Virus record (IMG/VR): IMGVR_UViG_3300022752_000307
Location: 1-27,864 of that record
From: a virus
Length of the DNA: 27,864 bases
Direction: 5' to 3' (one strand)
Under the pieces are notes generated by a model, which saw nothing but the letters and a program-made list of their open reading frames with translations, made no database searches and had not been told where the DNA came from. The translations under genes and the position numbers were made by a program. Below are positions 14,427 through 21,257 of the stretch, piece after piece (the stretch's first letter is position 1; each line of letters starts with the position of its first letter).

Positions 14427-14692
14427 TGATTATCGACCGCCAGCTAAGCATTTGTGAGAAATGCGGTGAGAGAAAGGCGCAGGTCGTTGAGACCCGCGCC
14501 CGAGTTGGGGGAGGAGTACGACGTCGAAAGCTGTGTAAGCTGTGCGGCCACCGATTTAGCACTATTGAGTTAAGTGTGGAGGAACATGACGCGATGTTTA
14601 AATCGCACACGATACTGAAAACCGTATTATCAGCGATATATGAGGGCGGGCAATCTAGTGAAACAATAGATACCGGTGCAACTCATGGATGA
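14426..14692 (+). CDS. NrdR-type zinc-ribbon protein, second copy
   Basis: 88 residues from GTG 14426, overlapping the previous stop by one base; GGTGGAGGTG at 14411-14420 is the ribosome site, which decides this start over an in-frame upstream ATG. Cys10-x2-Cys13 (CEKCGERKAQV) and RRRKLCKLCGHRFSTIE with Cys37-x2-Cys40 make a ribbon very close to that of NrdR. About 45 residues follow with no ATP-cone. Probably a DNA-binding regulator. It may derive from duplication with its neighbour, though the sequences outside the ribbon differ. Confidence 0.7.
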   Translation: MIIDRQLSICEKCGERKAQVVETRARVGGGVRRRKLCKLCGHRFSTIELSVEEHDAMFKSHTILKTVLSAIYEGGQSSETIDTGATHG

Positions 14693-15128
14693 GGAGCAGA
14701 CAGCTCAAAACCAAGAGTGTGCTTTAGCGAATTACGGTTCCATCACCCCAGTTAGTGAAGATTTAAGCGAGGGTGAAGTTGGTCGTAAGCGTCGATTAAG
14801 TTTCAACAGCATTGAGATTGCCCAACAGGTGTGTTATGTGCAGGATCTACTAGCAGTTGGTGTACGACCGAATTTGATCCGCCAGCAATGTGCGGAGAAG
14901 TGGGGTTTAACGAGTAAGACGGCTGAGCATCGGATCAGCGCTGCCCGGCGAATGATGATCGCCGACATAAATGTTATGGATCGAGCGGAGAAGGTTAGTG
15001 AGTTAGTGGAGAAGCTTGAGACTGTAATACAGCAAGCGATTTCAAATAATATGGGCAGCAATGCGATTGGCGCGATGCGGCTCCAGGCGGAATTATTGCA
15101 ACTAACGAACAAGAATAAGCTGACCTAA
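14685..15128 (+). CDS. Terminase small subunit-like protein
   Basis: 147 residues from ATG 14685; a GTG at 14676 is the alternative. Residues about 45-90 form a helix-turn-helix region (VGVRPNLIRQQCAEKWGL, then KTAEHRISAARRMM) and the rest is helical, as in DNA-recognising small terminases or related phage HTH proteins. It would bind the packaging site and help load the large terminase at 18286, from which it is separated by the ArdA operon. The tandem repeats begin at its stop codon. A different HTH regulator is possible. Confidence 0.6.
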   Translation: MDEEQTAQNQECALANYGSITPVSEDLSEGEVGRKRRLSFNSIEIAQQVCYVQDLLAVGVRPNLIRQQCAEKWGLTSKTAEHRISAARRMMIADINVMDRAEKVSELVEKLETVIQQAISNNMGSNAIGAMRLQAELLQLTNKNKLT

Positions 15129-15195
15129 AAATCGCATTCATTTAAGCGCAAAAATCGCATTCATTTAGGCGCAAAAATCGCATTCATTTAGGGGT
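15127..15195. repeat. Three tandem 23-bp direct repeats
   Basis: Units at 15127-15149, 15150-15172 and 15173-15195. Each begins AAAAATCGCATTCATTTA; the tails are AGCGC, GGCGC and GGGGT. Units 1 and 2 differ at one position. The period is close to two helical turns, as in iterons or activator sites. They lie immediately upstream of a TTGACA box and could also be the packaging (pac/cos) recognition site of the adjacent small terminase. Confidence 0.85.
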
Positions 15196-15224
15196 TGACA
15201 GGCCCTAACCCCCAGCGCTACAGT
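15195..15224 (+). promoter_or_regulatory. Sigma70-like promoter after the tandem repeats
   Basis: Consensus TTGACA at 15195-15200, 18-nt spacer, TACAGT at 15219-15224 (four of six). It starts in the third repeat. It would transcribe the structured region 15246-15349. Confidence 0.55.
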
Positions 15225-15245
15225 GAGTGTGCTCTAGTGGGCAAA

Positions 15246-15353
15246 GGGGGGACCAGCGTGAACCTTAACGCTACCCCCCGGATTTCCTCCCCCAGCAGCC
15301 AGATCGCCCCAAAGCCCCGGGCGCCAGAACGCCCCAAAGCCCCGGGCGCTTAA
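15246..15353 (+). other. Structured region with strong hairpin, GC-rich duplication and mini-ORF
   Basis: GGGGGG (15246-15251) pairs with CCCCCC (15274-15279) and AGCGT (15255-15259) with ACGCT (15268-15272) around an 8-nt loop. Two identical 20-bp units, CGCCCCAAAGCCCCGGGCGC, follow at 15305-15324 and 15330-15349; each can fold through CGCCC/GGGCG. A GTG at 15258 opens a 31-codon proline-rich frame ending at 15353, but it lies inside the hairpin and may not be coding. Downstream of a promoter, this could be a small RNA. The rest of the gap (15354-15445) shows nothing I recognise. Confidence 0.5.
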
Positions 15354-15445
15354 GCAATCCTTAACCTCCCCTAGGCGCTGAGCCCCGGCAACCAATCGGT
15401 CACATTTAGGACATAAAAAAAGGACTTGCCTAAACCCCAGCTAAT

Positions 15446-15471
15446 AAAAAAGGCCCCATTGCTGGGGCCTT
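15446..15471 (-). terminator. Rho-independent terminator of the ArdA operon
   Basis: On the minus strand AAGGCCCC, loop AGCAAT, GGGGCCTT, then a run of T (plus-strand A at 15446-15451). It lies 12 nt past the last gene of the leftward operon. Confidence 0.88.
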
Positions 15472-15482
15472 GGGCTGATTGG

Positions 15483-15881
15483 CTAGAGCGGCGGATCTGG
15501 TGGCGGTTTGGTGTATGCGGTACTAAGTCTAAACTTAGTCATGGGTGCGCTTATGGCCCGGCGCAGCTGAGCCACGGCAGAGAGGTGTGCCTTGGAAGCT
15601 GAAACCGCCAGCGCATCATCTCCGGTATCCATTGCCCGACCGGCAATCAATTCGAGTCTATGCAGGCTAAGGGTTGCCAGTTGGTCCAACTCGTTAGGGT
15701 TTAAGTCGTTACATAGTTCAAGCGCTGCCAAGTTTACGTATCGCCTAGCCTGCCTAAGGCTTACGCCATACTGCGCAGAAAGCAGGGACGCCGCATAAGC
15801 GGAACCCCTGCCATCGTTTAGCAACGCCAGAGCTGCGGCAACCCTTGCCGAATGCTCCCTATCGGTTGCGCGATTGGCCAT
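15483..15881 (-). CDS. Putative helix-turn-helix DNA-binding protein
   Basis: 132 residues from ATG 15881, four bases after the previous stop; a TTG at 15914 would overlap that gene. Residues about 24-56 (SAYAASLLSAQYGVSLRQAR then RYVNLAALEL) fit a helix-turn-helix with a following helix, similar in shape to small terminase or MerR-like N-termini. The middle is helical (DQLATLSLHRLELIAGRAM) and the C-terminus proline-rich. Last gene of the ArdA operon, directly before a strong terminator. It could be the operon's own regulator. No family assigned. Confidence 0.65.
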   Translation of the reverse strand: MANRATDREHSARVAAALALLNDGRGSAYAASLLSAQYGVSLRQARRYVNLAALELCNDLNPNELDQLATLSLHRLELIAGRAMDTGDDALAVSASKAHLSAVAQLRRAISAPMTKFRLSTAYTKPPPDPPL

Positions 15882-15885
15882 CAGC

Positions 15886-16494
15886 TTACGAAGGGTAAGC
15901 GTTGGCCGTCTCAACTAAATAGTCCCATAGGGATTGCATCTCATACGGTGCGGAATCCCTACGGGCTGCGAAGATGCAAAGGTCTAAATCCTGAAGCGTC
16001 CTAACCCTGTCTGATATATTCTCTCCCCATAATTCAGCCACTGCATCATTCTCAAGTCTTGAATGCTCATCCTCACTAATCAGCGGATACGCTTCCAGCC
16101 CTTCAATAGTTTCAATTACGTCTAGCGGCACTCTCAAAACATCTAAAACGATGCCCTGGCCGTTCCACCCGTAACCGATACTCTGGACACCTCCCAAAGG
16201 GTCGGGGGTGAACCCAGGATCAATTAAGCAATTGAAATTAGCCTTACCAACCAACCCCGTAGTGGCATAGTCTGAATAGCCGCAATACGTAGGCACAAAG
16301 CCAAGGGATACCCCGCGCCACCTATGCTCAAAACACACTGCTAAATGTTCATCTGGTGATTGGTGCCATTGGTGGCCGCAGTCGCGCTCCGGCTCTCCGT
16401 CCCAAATAAGCAGCCAATGGCCGGCGCAACCAGCTAGCCGGTCGATCCGATCTAATAGAACCGGCGAACCTTTGGGTTTAGTTAGGGTTTCCAT
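15886..16494 (-). CDS. Conserved phage-type hypothetical protein
   Basis: 202 residues from ATG 16494. The N-terminus is rich in Cys, His and Trp (Cys23, Cys39, His41, His44, Cys54, His57), which may bind a metal. Near 134-160 it reads LEAYPLISEDEHSRLENDAV, resembling short segments found in many phage and plasmid accessory proteins of unknown function. The gene starts right after the previous stop (16497). Its company, ArdA and other accessory genes, suggests counter-defence or host modulation, but nothing in the sequence proves this. Confidence 0.65.
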   Translation of the reverse strand: METLTKPKGSPVLLDRIDRLAGCAGHWLLIWDGEPERDCGHQWHQSPDEHLAVCFEHRWRGVSLGFVPTYCGYSDYATTGLVGKANFNCLIDPGFTPDPLGGVQSIGYGWNGQGIVLDVLRVPLDVIETIEGLEAYPLISEDEHSRLENDAVAELWGENISDRVRTLQDLDLCIFAARRDSAPYEMQSLWDYLVETANAYPS

Positions 16495-16496
16495 GA

Positions 16497-16739
16497 TTAA
16501 TAAATAGGGGTAATGAAAGCAATGGTTAACGATCCATACGGTTTGAGCGCGATAGTTTCGCCCCAATCTTCTCGCTTGCATCTGCAGCCGCTAATACCTA
16601 AGGCAGCCTTGGCAGCCCGAACAATGGCAAGCTCTGATGCCCCAGCTTTAAGACTTATTTCATAACGACGGCACCAAGAATAGTTAGCCTCGCCACAAAA
16701 TAAGTCTGTTAGTTCCACACTAAAAGTTATTGAAGACAT
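16497..16739 (-). CDS. Conserved small phage protein
   Basis: 80 residues from ATG 16739, chosen because GGGGGG lies just upstream; an ATG at 16751 is alternative. It contains FSVELTDLFCGEANYSWCRR, then AIVRAAKAALGISGCRCKRE and a C-terminal LTIAFITPIY strand. I recognise this build from hypothetical proteins encoded by varied phages and plasmids, often near antirestriction genes. Function unknown. It overlaps the ArdA gene end by 20 nt, so it is co-translated with ArdA. Confidence 0.68.
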   Translation of the reverse strand: MSSITFSVELTDLFCGEANYSWCRRYEISLKAGASELAIVRAAKAALGISGCRCKREDWGETIALKPYGSLTIAFITPIY

Positions 16740-17292
16740 ACAGCCCCCCATTAGCTCTAAAAGTATTCATCTCTAAAGCTCTGAAAGCCTCATCCCAATC
16801 TATGCAATCCAAAGGCCATTGCATATTGGCATTGATAGCCCCAGTGTCACAAGCTAAGTCCTGAGCGTATTCCGCTCCGCTGTTATAAAAGCCGCAATAA
16901 TTCTCCCAAAAATCATCAGCGCTCACAGTTGCGCTGCGATCCTCACAGATCAACTCGAAAGCTTTAATACTTGACGCTGCGCCCCTGCCAGTAAACTCAG
17001 CGCGAACCTCTATATATTCGAGCAGCGCGGCGAAATCTGGCCACTCGCTGTCTGTTAAGTAGCCAGGCAGGCCGGAGTAATCGTGCACCGCGTATTCTTC
17101 AGCCCCCGGCTCCAAACTGGTAGCCATCACCCATGCGATGCACTCCTGAATATCGTCAACACCTTCAACCATTTCAAGATCAACCCAAGCGCCGTGCAGT
17201 GTGCCGTTGTTGTAACTCGCTAAGCAGGCGATATACGCGCCCACATCGGGGCAGCCGGTAGCGATCCCGGCGGGTTTAGTTGCGGTTATCAC
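16720..17292 (-). CDS. ardA: Antirestriction protein ArdA
   Basis: 190 residues from GTG 17292. The N-terminal domain shows the ArdA signature YIACLASYNNGTLHGAWVDL (20-39), then EPGAEEYAVHDYSGLPGYL (61-79). The C-terminal part has DDFWENYCGFYNS and a closing GGLYVFNNF strand. By hand count 31 Asp/Glu face 7 Lys/Arg, fitting a DNA mimic. ArdA dimers occupy the DNA groove of type I restriction-modification enzymes and block them in the cytoplasm, protecting incoming phage DNA. It is the fourth gene of a leftward operon with a near-consensus promoter, consistent with early expression. The GTG overlaps the preceding stop by 4 nt. Confidence 0.88.
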   Translation of the reverse strand: MITATKPAGIATGCPDVGAYIACLASYNNGTLHGAWVDLEMVEGVDDIQECIAWVMATSLEPGAEEYAVHDYSGLPGYLTDSEWPDFAALLEYIEVRAEFTGRGAASSIKAFELICEDRSATVSADDFWENYCGFYNSGAEYAQDLACDTGAINANMQWPLDCIDWDEAFRALEMNTFRANGGLYVFNNF

Positions 17293-17462
17293 GCGAGCAC
17301 CTCACCAGCTTCGGAGGTTACATACCAAATAGCAGCAGAATCGAAAATGCAATTTGCAGAATTTAAGTCGGTGCACACCTGCTCCGCTGTTCTCAATGAG
17401 TCGTAACCCTGGAAGATTTCGGGCAGTGCGCCTGATTTCTCGCACCATAGATAGTAGATCAT
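17289..17462 (-). CDS. 57-residue hypothetical protein upstream of ArdA
   Basis: ATG 17462 overlaps the stop of the 44-residue gene (ATGA), and its own stop overlaps the ArdA GTG (GTGA). This double coupling is the main support for it. The sequence begins MIYYLWCEKSGALPEIFQGY and has a second half around DLNSANCIFDSAAIWYV; it looks like a small alpha/beta domain, similar in feel to short phage accessory proteins. No family or function recognised. Confidence 0.65.
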   Translation of the reverse strand: MIYYLWCEKSGALPEIFQGYDSLRTAEQVCTDLNSANCIFDSAAIWYVTSEAGEVLA

Positions 17463-17593
17463 TGGGGGAGTTGTGAATAAAGGGCTGGTTTAGTTGTTAG
17501 TTTTTGAGTGGCTACATCTTGCCCCGCGTCATAACTAAACGCAGCGGTAGCAATTAACAGCCAGACGTAGATCAAGCGCTTAGGGCAGTTCAT
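17459..17593 (-). CDS. 44-residue membrane-anchored micro-protein
   Basis: ATG 17593 follows the previous stop by two bases with GGGGGG just upstream as ribosome site. Residues 7-20 (LIYVWLLIATAAFS) are hydrophobic, a single short membrane helix or signal anchor, followed by a hydrophilic 24-residue tail. Coupled to the next gene by ATGA. Small membrane proteins in early phage operons can act in superinfection exclusion; that is speculation here. Confidence 0.5.
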   Translation of the reverse strand: MNCPKRLIYVWLLIATAAFSYDAGQDVATQKLTTKPALYSQLPQ

Positions 17594-17595
17594 CG

Positions 17596-17790
17596 CTACC
17601 CCCCGGCTACTTGCAACGCATCGCAAGCGTTGACGGTTTCGGTGAGCGCGCTGTTAATCACGCAATCCCGATGGGATAACGTGGAATTGAGTTTGGAGAC
17701 TGCTTGGATGGCAGAACTGCTGCCGACAATGAATGCAGACCCTATGGCCGCAGCCATAGACCAACAAACAAGGGTTTCGAGTGTGCGCAT
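17596..17790 (-). CDS. 64-residue protein with N-terminal membrane or signal segment
   Basis: ATG 17790 is first in the leftward operon, about 105 nt from the promoter. Residues 5-28 (TLVCWSMAAAIGSAFIVGS region) form a hydrophobic helix, either a signal peptide or an anchor. The remaining 36 residues carry two cysteines, Cys43 and Cys56, which could form a disulphide outside the membrane. An ATG-less longer frame to 17865 is unlikely. Unknown function. Confidence 0.55.
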   Translation of the reverse strand: MRTLETLVCWSMAAAIGSAFIVGSSSAIQAVSKLNSTLSHRDCVINSALTETVNACDALQVAGG

Positions 17791-17894
17791 GATTGGGTTC
17801 CTAGTGGGGTGGGGTGATAGTGCCCGCGCCAATGGCAGCAACGGCAAAAAAATTAACCGGCCCAAATTTGAAATTGAAACCGATTAACTTCTAA

Positions 17895-17923
17895 ATATTA
17901 GACGCTTAGCTAAGTAGTGTCAA
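17895..17923 (-). promoter_or_regulatory. Near-consensus sigma70 promoter of the ArdA operon, with palindrome in spacer
   Basis: On the minus strand TTGACA (17923-17918), a 17-nt spacer, TAATAT (17900-17895). The spacer holds the perfect 10-bp palindrome CTTAGCTAAG at 17905-17914, well placed for a repressor. Confidence 0.8.
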
Positions 17924-18285
17924 CATACCCGCAAGCACACTAGGCAGCCCCAGCCAACGGCACCCCGCAAGGCCGTCCCATGCTTGCGTACCTGTCTACT
18001 AAGCAGATACGCAGGACAGAACTCATTGCAGCGCAACGGCTCTCAGCCCGTCCAGCTGGTTTGCAGTGTTTGGCCAGCCTGCGCTACAAATTTCCATCAT
18101 GGGAGCCCCCACCCCCACCCAAGCGAGTACACCAGTACTAGGCGCACCCCTTGCCTCCCGTTTGCAGCGCCTTTTTCCACAACCTTACCTAGGTAGGCTC
18201 CCCCACCCCCATGCTTGTGCCTGTTTCCGCCCCAGCCCCAAGCAGCCTGCATTTATACAAAAAAGTCCTTACCCTATGTATGTAG
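17924..18285. other. Intergenic region before the terminase, no firm gene
   Basis: About 360 nt, C-rich, with runs such as CCCCCACCCCCA. ATG 17980 opens a 53-codon frame to 18141 (starting MLAYLSTKQIRRTELIAAQR) and ATG 18102 opens another that runs past the terminase start. Neither has a ribosome site, and both are proline-rich late in the frame. I see no clear promoter, start-associated element or terminator on the plus strand, so where the packaging operon starts is unclear. Confidence 0.4.
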
Positions 18286-19656
18286 ATGTCTGGACAAGAT
18301 GCTGTGGGTGTTCTTGGAATTGTTCCAGGCGGTAAGTGTTTAGACGCGCCAATAGCCGTCAGCACCAGATGCACCACCACCTATAGCGAACTCCGCACCC
18401 GCATATACGCCAGTCTTCTACCGCACCAGCAAGAATTTGTTAACGACACTGACCATTTATTACTAGGTTTATGTGCAGGTTTTGGTGCTGGAAAGACGGT
18501 GGGATTAGCTGCGAAAGCAGTATTCCTATCAATGGACAATCCAAACAAAGTCGGAGCAATATTCGAGCCAACCTATCAGATGGTATTGGACGTATGGGTA
18601 AGAAGTTTCGATGAATTTCTGGATAAGTTTGGGATTGAGTATGACTATCGCGCCAGCCCCCAGCCCGAGTACATCCTGCATTTACCGCACGGCCCCTGCA
18701 CCTTGTTATGCCGAACGTTAGAGGCTGTAAATCGTATTCGAGGAACAAACCTAGCGTTTGCGTTAGCGGACGAGATCGACACCTCAAAGTTTGAGCTAGC
18801 GCAGAAAGCGAGCGAGATGATTTTGGCGCGACTACGCGGCGGCACCAACCCCCAGTTTGCGCTTGCCAGCACACCCGAGGGTTACGGTTTCATGTGGAAC
18901 ACGTTTGATCAAAAAGCAGCACCAGACCGCCATTTAATCCGCGCCCGAACAATCGACAATCCCTACCTGCCGGACGGCTTCGTCGATTCCCTATACGCCA
19001 ACTACCCACCCCAGCTCCTATCCGCGTACCTACAGGGTCAATTCACAGCACTAGACAAAACCACCGTCTATTCATATTTCGACCGCGACGTTCATTGGAG
19101 TGACGAGGAAGTCAAGCCAGACGATGCCATGTACGTCGGCCTCGACTTCAACGTCGGCACCTGCTTCATCGAAATATGCGTTCGACGCGGGGATGTATTT
19201 CACTTTGTAGACGAATACCACGTAAAGGACACACCAACAATTGCTACCCGCTTACACGAACTATATGCAACTCACATCGAGCGCAATCTACTAACGGTAG
19301 TACCTGATGCTGCGAGCAAGCACCGAACCACCACCAACGCCAGCGAAAGCGACCTAGCGATATTAAAGCGACAAGGTTTACGCATAAAGGTGCAATCCCA
19401 GAACCCGTTAGTTGAGGATCGAGTAAACGCAGTCCAAGTACTCCTGCTAAACAACCGTCTGCGCATCCACCCCCGTTGCAAATATCTAATCCGCGCTTTA
19501 GAAACCCAAACCTACAACAACAAAGGCACTCCAGACAAAAGCGGCACGGGGTTAGAGGATAAATCCGGCCCTGTGGATGCTGCGGGCTATGTACTGCACT
19601 CATTAGCAGGTCTACGCCGCTACCAAACCGGCGGCAGCAACTTCGAGTTTAAGTAA
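18286..19656 (+). CDS. terL: Terminase large subunit
   Basis: 456 residues. ATPase domain: Walker A AGFGAGKT at 64-71 (Lys70), Walker B FALADEID with Asp162/Glu163, coupling motif region LASTPEG (193-199). Nuclease domain of the RNase H type: Asp287 in VGLDFNVG, Asp341 in VVPDAASKH, and Asp431 in GPVDAAGYVL. It powers DNA translocation into the prohead through the portal and cuts the concatemer. Length is typical. The first 30 residues do not look like terminase and contain cysteines; the true start could be inside, but no other good start codon is placed before residue 33. Starts the rightward packaging and head operon. Confidence 0.95.
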   Translation: MSGQDAVGVLGIVPGGKCLDAPIAVSTRCTTTYSELRTRIYASLLPHQQEFVNDTDHLLLGLCAGFGAGKTVGLAAKAVFLSMDNPNKVGAIFEPTYQMVLDVWVRSFDEFLDKFGIEYDYRASPQPEYILHLPHGPCTLLCRTLEAVNRIRGTNLAFALADEIDTSKFELAQKASEMILARLRGGTNPQFALASTPEGYGFMWNTFDQKAAPDRHLIRARTIDNPYLPDGFVDSLYANYPPQLLSAYLQGQFTALDKTTVYSYFDRDVHWSDEEVKPDDAMYVGLDFNVGTCFIEICVRRGDVFHFVDEYHVKDTPTIATRLHELYATHIERNLLTVVPDAASKHRTTTNASESDLAILKRQGLRIKVQSQNPLVEDRVNAVQVLLLNNRLRIHPRCKYLIRALETQTYNNKGTPDKSGTGLEDKSGPVDAAGYVLHSLAGLRRYQTGGSNFEFK

Positions 19657-19667
19657 GGAAACCTAGG
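19657..19667 (+). promoter_or_regulatory. Start-associated element, variant copy
   Basis: GGAAACCTAGG begins directly after the terminase stop, 21 nt before the portal GTG. It shares its first ten bases with the copy at 24351. Confidence 0.4.
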
Positions 19668-19688
19668 TAAACACAAAGGTAAGCAAAC

Positions 19689-21257
19689 GTGGCCGCACTT
19701 AATAGCACATACCCAGGCAGTGATTTCACCTTCCCCCGTGCATTTGAACCGCTCCCAGCCCCCCTCCCCAGCGGTGCAGCAGACAACCCCAGCGTTTTAA
19801 GTTCTGCCGTCCTATCAATGCTAAACAAATGGGACCCAATAAATATATGTCTTGGCGGCACTTCAGCGTTACGCGCCGATGCCCGCAGGCTAATCCCGCA
19901 AGAACCGCGTGAGGACGCAAGTGCGTATGAGCGGCGAGTATTCCACGCCGTACTGCCCCCATTCCTGCAACGACTAGCAAGCCAAGCTGCTGGTCTAATC
20001 CTGCGCAAGGGCATCCAGCTGCAGGGCGATCCCTACTGGACTGACTGGGCTCAAAACGTATGCGGCGATGGCACCAGCCTGAACTCATTTGCCCGCCAGC
20101 AACTTGAGACCGCGCTTCTCTACGGCCACAGCAGCGCAATCGTGGACTACCCCCCAGCTGCAGCCCCCCGCACGTTGGCGGACCAGCGCAACACAAAAGC
20201 CCGCCCCTACCTAATCCACACGCACCCGCAATCAATCCGAGGTTGGCGCACCCGCGACAACAACCCACAAGGCGACCTAATCCAAGTCCGCATCCGCGAA
20301 TTAGCGTTAGAGGACCGAGGCCGTTTTGGCGAAGAGCAAGTAGAGCAAATCCGAGTATTAGAAGCCGGTAAGTACGAGTTATGGCGCCGCGACCCAGCTA
20401 ACTCCTGGTTCCTGCACAAAAGCGGCACGACCGACCTAGACCGCATCCCATTAATAACAGTTTACGGCAACCGCCTATCAACACTACAAAGCTCCCCACC
20501 CCTGCTAGAGGTTGCCTATCTAAACATTGCATACGCACAACGCTTTTGCGACTTCATGCACAGCGTCCATGTAGGCGCAATGCCAATCTTAACAATGCGC
20601 GGTTTCGATCCAGACACCGACTCACCAGTAGGCATAAGCGTCAACACGGCAATTCTCTTGCCAGTAGATGGCGGAGCAGAGTTCGTGCAACCGACCACAG
20701 ATGCCTTCGACTCCCAGCTCAAGTGTTTAGAGGCGCTTGAGGGTCAGATTGCACGTCTCGGCATCAACACCCTCACTCAACAAAACACAACTAATGCCGC
20801 AGCGGAATCAAAGCGAATGGATCGCATCGACAGCGATTCAATCATGGCATTAATAAGTGCGGACCTATCCAACGCTTTAACATCAATGTTAGAAGTCGCG
20901 GCCCAGTACATCGGCATCGACCCCCCAATTGTCGTCATCGAGCAAGACTACGACCAGCGACTACTAGATGGCAATTCAATAACCGCAGTACTGCAACTAT
21001 TCATGCAAAATGCAATCAGCCAAGAAACGCTACTAGACATATTAAAACAAGGCGAAGTTCTGCCTGCCGGACTCAACATTGAGCAAGAAGTAACTCGCAC
21101 CCAGGATTACATCAACGAGCAGAACAGTTCAATGGGACTAGACCCACTGACAACAAGGCCAGAATCACTAAATCGCACTAATGCAGCACTAACCGGTCAA
21201 GGAATGGGCTTATCGTCCCAGACCCTACCGACCCCAATGCGTCCAGGTAATACATGA
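19689..21257 (+). CDS. Portal protein (DUF4055 type)
   Basis: 522 residues from GTG 19689, with AAGGTAAG upstream. Sequence landmarks of the DUF4055 portal group include ARQQLETALLYGHSSAIVDYP (about 135-155), a helix YLNIAYAQRFCDFMHSVHVG (about 277-296), an LLPVDGGAEFVQPTTDAFD segment (about 324-342), and AESKRMDRIDSDSIMALISA (about 373-392), close to portal tunnel-loop helices. Twelve copies form the ring for DNA passage at the capsid vertex and bind the terminase. The C-terminal 50 residues are flexible. It lies between terminase and the head morphogenesis gene, the standard order, and overlaps the latter by 4 nt. Confidence 0.88.
   Translation: MAALNSTYPGSDFTFPRAFEPLPAPLPSGAADNPSVLSSAVLSMLNKWDPINICLGGTSALRADARRLIPQEPREDASAYERRVFHAVLPPFLQRLASQAAGLILRKGIQLQGDPYWTDWAQNVCGDGTSLNSFARQQLETALLYGHSSAIVDYPPAAAPRTLADQRNTKARPYLIHTHPQSIRGWRTRDNNPQGDLIQVRIRELALEDRGRFGEEQVEQIRVLEAGKYELWRRDPANSWFLHKSGTTDLDRIPLITVYGNRLSTLQSSPPLLEVAYLNIAYAQRFCDFMHSVHVGAMPILTMRGFDPDTDSPVGISVNTAILLPVDGGAEFVQPTTDAFDSQLKCLEALEGQIARLGINTLTQQNTTNAAAESKRMDRIDSDSIMALISADLSNALTSMLEVAAQYIGIDPPIVVIEQDYDQRLLDGNSITAVLQLFMQNAISQETLLDILKQGEVLPAGLNIEQEVTRTQDYINEQNSSMGLDPLTTRPESLNRTNAALTGQGMGLSSQTLPTPMRPGNT

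Noticed and set aside
15127-15195. Tandem repeats as a CRISPR array
   Set aside because: Units are directly adjacent with no unique spacers, and no cas genes are near.
17984-18335. Two overlapping plus-strand frames before and into the terminase start
   Set aside because: No ribosome sites, very rich in proline, histidine and cysteine; more like noncoding C-rich sequence.
19726-20268. 180-codon minus-strand frame inside the portal gene
   Set aside because: Gly/Arg/Cys-rich antisense shadow of the portal gene, which is strongly supported.
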